This document shows positions 7,586 to 10,523 of a DNA stretch of 10,523 bases, piece by piece (position 1 is the stretch's first letter; every line of letters starts with the position of its first letter). Source of the DNA: JAKAXG01 sp035702985 (GTDB taxonomy: Bacteria > Actinomycetota > Acidimicrobiia > Acidimicrobiales > Palsa-688); contig DASSZD010000092.1 of assembly GCA_035702985.1 (NCBI GenBank), positions 1-10,523 of the forward strand, given 5' to 3'. The notes beneath the pieces were generated by a model. The model was not told the origin of the DNA. It made no database searches and saw nothing but the letters and a program-made list of their open reading frames with translations. A program made the translations under genes and the position numbers.

Positions 7586-8353
7586 CTACGCCTGCGACGA
7601 CGGGTGGGTGGCGGGCGGGAACACCTCGGCCACCAGCGGCCGCCCGGTGGTGGCGTCGACGTAGAAGACCGTGGACTCGAAGTAGCACGGCGGGCTGTCG
7701 GAGGTGCCGGCGGCCGGGGCCTCCGGCTGGTGGCGGCCGTAGATGGCCCACACCAGGGTGTGGGTGAACACCGGCCGGGCCGGCCTACCCGGCTCCACCA
7801 CCGCCGGGGTGGCTGCGTACAGGTCCCCCAGGAGCACCTGGGTCGACCCGGCGGAGCTCGGGACCAGGTCCTTGTGGGTGCGCATGAGCGACCAGGCCCG
7901 GCGGGCCGTCACCACCGGCTGGGTGTCCGGCGGTGAGAGCCGCTCCACGTCGGGGGCGGGCCGGATGGTGACCGGGGAGGTGACCACCTGCGGGGAGGGC
8001 ATGGAGATCAGCGCCGGTTTGGCCAGGTCGCCGGCGCTGCAACCGTCGGTGGCGGAGCCGGGGACCGGCACCGCCAGCCGGGCGACCAGGCCGGGCGCCG
8101 GGCCGGCCCCGCCCGACACGGCGAACACCGCCGCCACCCCCACCAGGATGCACACCAGGCTGAGGCCGGCCGCCCGGCGGGCCAGCCGGCGGTGCATCCG
8201 CTCGTACTGGGCGTCGTCCGGCGGCCCGGCCGCCCCGGAACCGGCGGCCGCAGAGCCGCAACCGGCCGCCGCAGAGCCGGAACCGGCGGCCGCAGAGCCG
8301 GAACCGGCCGCCTCAGAGCCGCAACCGGCGGCCGCCGGGCCGGGGCCGGTCAC
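7586..8353 (-). CDS. Membrane-anchored protein with Gly/Ala/Ser repeat, unknown function
   Basis: I do not recognise this 255-residue protein. Its GTG start overlaps the TetR stop in GTGA, so it is translationally coupled to the regulator. Residues about 7-43 are a low-complexity tail (AAGCGSEAAGSGSAAAGSGS and onward) encoded by five 21-bp repeats. After a basic segment (MHRRLARRAAG, 53-63) comes one membrane helix (about 62-81), then an extracytoplasmic domain of about 170 residues with two cysteines (C105, C223) that could pair. Visible blocks are LISMPSPQVVTSPVTIRPAP, VTARRAWSLMRTHKDLVP, LVWAIYGRH and YVDATTGRPLVAEVFPP. The last recalls the extracytoplasmic domains of many actinobacterial membrane proteins, without a catalytic motif. 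A shorter start at M53 would remove the repeats, but the GTGA overlap favours the long form. Regulation by the adjacent TetR protein is possible. Confidence 0.75.
   Translation of the reverse strand: MTGPGPAAAGCGSEAAGSGSAAAGSGSAAAGCGSAAAGSGAAGPPDDAQYERMHRRLARRAAGLSLVCILVGVAAVFAVSGGAGPAPGLVARLAVPVPGSATDGCSAGDLAKPALISMPSPQVVTSPVTIRPAPDVERLSPPDTQPVVTARRAWSLMRTHKDLVPSSAGSTQVLLGDLYAATPAVVEPGRPARPVFTHTLVWAIYGRHQPEAPAAGTSDSPPCYFESTVFYVDATTGRPLVAEVFPPATHPSSQA
8237..8341 (-). repeat. Five 21-bp tandem repeats in coding sequence
   Basis: Units at 8237-8257, 8258-8278, 8279-8299, 8300-8320 and 8321-8341 follow G(G/C)AACCGGC(G/C)GCCGCAGAGCC on the plus strand with few changes; the last is the most diverged. 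In the minus-strand gene each unit encodes seven residues of the type G-S-A-A-A-G-S/C, so copy-number change keeps the frame. The repeats form the N-terminal tail of the membrane-anchored protein. Confidence 0.9.
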
Positions 8354-8934
8354 GCCTCGAACGCCCGGACGACCCGGTCGATGACCGCCGCCCACTCCGC
8401 GTGCTCCACGTCCGGCAAACTGAGCGCCCCCACCACCAGCGAGCCCATGGCGATCATGAGCGACAGGCGGCTGACCGCCGGGGCCGACACCGCCGGGGCC
8501 AGCACGCCGGCAGCCTGCGCCTCCTGCACCAGGGTCTTGAAGAACGTCTCCCGCTCGGCCAGCAGGGCGCCCACCAGGGCGGCGACCTCGGGGTCGTTGC
8601 GGGCGGCGATGATGGCCGAGACCAGCAGCGACGCCTCGGTGGGCTCGGGCCGGTCGAACGACGCCCCCACCGAGGTGAGGCCCTCCATCAGCTGCGCCGC
8701 CCCGCCGCTGAGCACCCGGTCCAGGTCCCGCTCGGCGTACGCCCGCAGGGTGGCGGCGAACAGCTCCGCCTTGGAGGCGAAGTGGGCGTAGATGGCCCCG
8801 CTGGTCAGGCCGGCCTCCGAGACGATCTCGGAGATGCTGGCCCCGTCGTAGCCGCGCCGGGCGAACACCTTGGCTGCCGAGCCGAGCAGCGCGGCCCTGG
8901 TCTCCTCGGCCGCCACACCCGCTTTCCGGCCCAT
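8350..8934 (-). CDS. TetR-family transcriptional regulator
   Basis: This 194-residue repressor-type protein has a typical TetR N-terminus: EETRAALLGSAAKVFARRGY (helix 1), ASISEIVSEAG and TSGAIYAHFASKAELFAA, giving a helix-turn-helix at about 32-53 with the recognition helix around T44-H51. The C-terminal ligand domain (about 70-190) is helical and alanine-rich with no recognisable ligand motif. The ATG at 8934 follows TACGAT by 6 nt, suggesting a leaderless mRNA, and sits in a 12-bp palindrome that could be its own operator. Its stop overlaps the GTG of the membrane-anchored protein gene. The hydrolase gene ends 40 bp upstream on the same strand, so read-through from it is possible. The inducer is unknown; its targets may be its own operon and nearby enzymes. 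Confidence 0.93.
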   Translation of the reverse strand: MGRKAGVAAEETRAALLGSAAKVFARRGYDGASISEIVSEAGLTSGAIYAHFASKAELFAATLRAYAERDLDRVLSGGAAQLMEGLTSVGASFDRPEPTEASLLVSAIIAARNDPEVAALVGALLAERETFFKTLVQEAQAAGVLAPAVSAPAVSRLSLMIAMGSLVVGALSLPDVEHAEWAAVIDRVVRAFEA

Positions 8935-8946
8935 GGGCCCATCGTA
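8928..8946 (-). promoter_or_regulatory. TetR gene -10 box and start-site palindrome
   Basis: On the minus strand TACGAT (8946-8941) is followed by 6 nt and the ATG at 8934. GGCCCATGGGCC (8928-8939) is a perfect 12-bp palindrome that includes the start codon and predicted transcription start, a natural place for autorepression. A second palindrome, CCGGCCGG (8953-8960), lies just upstream. Short GC palindromes are common in such DNA, so the operator call is tentative. Confidence 0.45.
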
Positions 8947-8974
8947 GGGGCACCGGCCGGCCCTTTTTCCAGGG

Positions 8975-9934
8975 TCAGAGCCGCTTCAGCCAGTCGATCA
9001 GGATCCGGTTGACCTCGGCCGCCCGCTCCTGCTGCACCCAGTGCCCGCAGCCGGCCAGGATATGGCTGCCCCGCAGCCCGGGCAGGGTCAGCCGGTGACG
9101 CTCGATGGCCCGGGCCCCCCAGACCGCCGGGCCGTCCTTCTCGCCGGCGATGAACAGCGACGGCACCTCGATGGGCCGGTTCCGCCACGGCTGGAGGTCC
9201 ATCCAGTCCCGGTCCACGTTGCGGTACCGGTTGAGCCCGCCCCGGAAGCCGGTGTGCTCGAACTCGGCCACGTAGAAGTCCAGGTCGTCGTCGCCCAGCC
9301 ACGCCGGCAGCTGCTCCACCACCGGAAAACGGTCCCGCATCATCTGCCCCCGCCTGACCGTGGCCATGTTGCCCCGGCCGCCGGACGGGGGGGCGTCCCC
9401 CGACGCCCCCAGGTAGAAGCCCCGCAGCCAGGACCGCACGTCCAGCTCCGCCTCCGCCTCGGCCCGGCCGGGCTCCTGGAAGTAGCTGATGTAGAACTCC
9501 TCCTCGGCGCTGCCCATCCCGGCGAACACGTCGGTGGGCCGCCGGCCGCCGGGCGGGCTGTAGGGGACGCTGAGCAGGGCCACCGCCCGGAACACGTCGG
9601 GCCGCAGCAGGGCCGAGTGGGCGGCGATGGGCGATCCCCAGTCGTGGCCGACGATGACGGCCGAGGCCGCCCCCAGCTCCTCGACCACCCCCAGGTTGTC
9701 GCTCACGTGGCGCAGCATCGAGTACTCCTCGACGGCCGGCGGCGCCGCCGAGCGCCCGTAGCCGCGCACGTCGATGGCCACCGCCCGGAAGCCGGCTGCG
9801 GCCACCGCCGGTATCTGGTGCCGCCACGAGTACCACGACTCGGGGAAGCCGTGGACCATGAGCACCATCGGTCCCTCGCCCTCCTCCACCAGGTGGATGC
9901 GGCAGCCCCGGGCGTCCACCACCCGGTGCTTCAC
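8975..9934 (-). CDS. Alpha/beta hydrolase, epoxide hydrolase family
   Basis: This 319-residue cytosolic enzyme probably hydrolyses epoxides to diols through an ester intermediate. The motifs are in order: oxyanion loop HGFPES (28-33), nucleophile elbow GHDWG with D98, lid tyrosines Y151 (ISYFQEPG) and Y237 (NRYRN), acid D267 (AGEKDGP) and base H298 (GCGHWVQQE). An Asp nucleophile with two lid tyrosines points to epoxide hydrolase rather than haloalkane dehalogenase or esterase. The GTG at 9934 gives the standard N-terminus (MKHRVVDARGCRIHLVEEGE); the frame is open upstream without homology. The start overlaps the stop of a 28-codon dehydrogenase relic in GTGA, so translation is probably coupled to it. 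The substrate is unknown. Confidence 0.92.
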   Translation of the reverse strand: MKHRVVDARGCRIHLVEEGEGPMVLMVHGFPESWYSWRHQIPAVAAAGFRAVAIDVRGYGRSAAPPAVEEYSMLRHVSDNLGVVEELGAASAVIVGHDWGSPIAAHSALLRPDVFRAVALLSVPYSPPGGRRPTDVFAGMGSAEEEFYISYFQEPGRAEAEAELDVRSWLRGFYLGASGDAPPSGGRGNMATVRRGQMMRDRFPVVEQLPAWLGDDDLDFYVAEFEHTGFRGGLNRYRNVDRDWMDLQPWRNRPIEVPSLFIAGEKDGPAVWGARAIERHRLTLPGLRGSHILAGCGHWVQQERAAEVNRILIDWLKRL

Positions 9935-10017
9935 GACCCCGACCCCCCGGCGATCCCCTCCCCGATGCGGATGGCCCCGCCGGTGATCACAGCCGCACGT
10001 CCGTCCAGTCGTCCCAT
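9931..10017 (-). pseudogene. Short-chain dehydrogenase remnant, possible leader ORF
   Basis: This 28-codon ORF reads MGRLDGRAAVITGG, then AIRIGEGIA and GGSGS before TGA. The first 23 residues are a typical N-terminus of a short-chain dehydrogenase/reductase: first strand, then the nucleotide-binding TGGxxRIG motif seen in the pteridine-reductase-like branch. A whole enzyme would need about 250 residues. The ATG at 10017 lies 7 nt after TACAGT, and the stop overlaps the hydrolase GTG in GTGA. A simple explanation is an internal deletion that kept the start, the last codons and the coupling to the downstream gene; GGSGS may be the original C-terminus. What remains may work only as a leader ORF for the hydrolase. 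Confidence 0.65.
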
Positions 10018-10024
10018 AGAGGAG

Positions 10025-10030
10025 ACTGTA
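10025..10030 (-). promoter_or_regulatory. -10 box of the relic ORF / hydrolase transcript
   Basis: On the minus strand TACAGT is followed by CTCCTCT and the ATG at 10017. It is a close TANNNT match at leaderless spacing, and the only good promoter candidate I see for the hydrolase gene. Confidence 0.55.
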
Positions 10031-10076
10031 TTCGGACGCGTTCGGTGGCGGCCGGGGGTTCGGGCCGGCTCGTGGG

Positions 10077-10082
10077 TAGCGT
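10077..10082 (+). promoter_or_regulatory. -10 box of the DUF445 gene
   Basis: TAGCGT lies 7 nt before the GTG at 10090, again at leaderless spacing. It overlaps the alternative in-frame GTG at 10081, which argues against that upstream start. Confidence 0.5.
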
Positions 10083-10089
10083 GTCGGGG

Positions 10090-10523
10090 GTGGATGCACC
10101 GCTACGGCCGTTGAGCGGGGCGGAGCAGCGCCGGGCCCGGATGCTGGTGGTGACCCGCCGGAGGGCGACCGGGCTGCTCGTGGCCGTGACGGTGGTGTTC
10201 GCCCTGTCCACCGCCTTCGCGGGCCGGGCGTCGTGGCTGGTCTGGGTGCAGGCCACCGCGGTGGCGTCGATGGTCGGCGGCCTGGCCGACTGGTTCGCGG
10301 TCACCGCGCTCTTCCGCCACCCGCTCGGCCTTCCGATCCCACATACCGCGATCATCCCGGCCAAGAAGGATCGCCTGGGCCGCACGATCGGCAATTTCGT
10401 GCAGCGGAATTTCCTGACGCGCGAGGTCATCGCGGGCAGGCTGGCCGGCCTCCACATCGGCGAGCGCATCGCCGCGTGGATCGCGCTGCCCGAGAACGCG
10501 CGCACCATCGCGAAGCATGCGGC
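10090..10523 (+). CDS. DUF445 family membrane protein, 5' part
   Basis: The gene runs off the right edge with 144 complete codons and no stop. After a basic N-terminus (SGAEQRRARMLVVTRRRATG) come a membrane segment (about residues 27-43, LLVAVTVVFALSTAFAG) and a second hydrophobic segment leading to the family signature GGLADWFAVTALFRHPLG, then LPIPHTAIIPAKKDRLG and FVQRNFLTREVIAGRL. This matches DUF445, inner-membrane proteins related to YjiN of E. coli whose role is unknown; full members have about 400 residues. The GTG at 10090 is chosen for the TAGCGT box 7 nt upstream; a GTG at 10081 is possible. Codons ending in T or A (CAT, AAT, GAT) are a little more common after about 10330 than in neighbouring genes, perhaps by chance. 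It is divergent from the hydrolase unit. Confidence 0.9.
   Translation, partial: MDAPLRPLSGAEQRRARMLVVTRRRATGLLVAVTVVFALSTAFAGRASWLVWVQATAVASMVGGLADWFAVTALFRHPLGLPIPHTAIIPAKKDRLGRTIGNFVQRNFLTREVIAGRLAGLHIGERIAAWIALPENARTIAKHA

Overview
The window looks like chromosomal DNA of a high-GC actinobacterium. It carries a close relative of the mycothiol-dependent reductase Rv2466c, most transcription units in the right-hand part look leaderless behind a TANNNT -10 element, and codons end overwhelmingly in G or C. An Acidimicrobiia-like lineage is a guess that the sequence alone cannot prove.

Left part (about 1-3965): a decaying accessory island next to an initiator tRNA gene. An intact-looking tyrosine recombinase has its 5' end about 110 bp from the 3' end of tRNA-fMet, the usual layout of a tRNA-integrated element. 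The rest of the island is mostly broken: a PIN-domain (VapC-type) toxin gene frameshifted near its 3' end behind an intact small antitoxin-like gene, a 5'-truncated YaaC-like fragment, and a multi-pass membrane protein gene with one extra base in a T run. Positions 1-404 hold no recognisable gene. The distal attachment site was not found and may lie left of the window.

Right part (4025-10523): ordinary chromosome. tRNA-fMet has a strong sigma70-type promoter and a terminator hairpin. Next come an aldo/keto reductase and lipoprotein pair (minus strand), a divergent DsbA-fold mycothiol reductase homologue with a CPWA active site, a tryptophan 2,3-dioxygenase, and a minus-strand cluster of an epoxide-hydrolase-like alpha/beta hydrolase, a TetR regulator and a membrane-anchored protein with a 21-bp tandem repeat. 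A DUF445 membrane protein gene runs off the right edge.

Notable points: (i) six start sites have TANNNT 6-7 nt upstream, and the dioxygenase has it at 8 nt, so leaderless transcription seems the rule; (ii) upstream of the hydrolase is a 28-codon relic of a short-chain dehydrogenase that keeps its own leaderless start and a GTGA stop/start overlap, so it may now act as a leader ORF; (iii) the integrase start region carries a 10-bp inverted repeat overlapping its predicted -10 box. I saw no CRISPR array, rRNA, intact insertion sequence or clear new multi-gene system.
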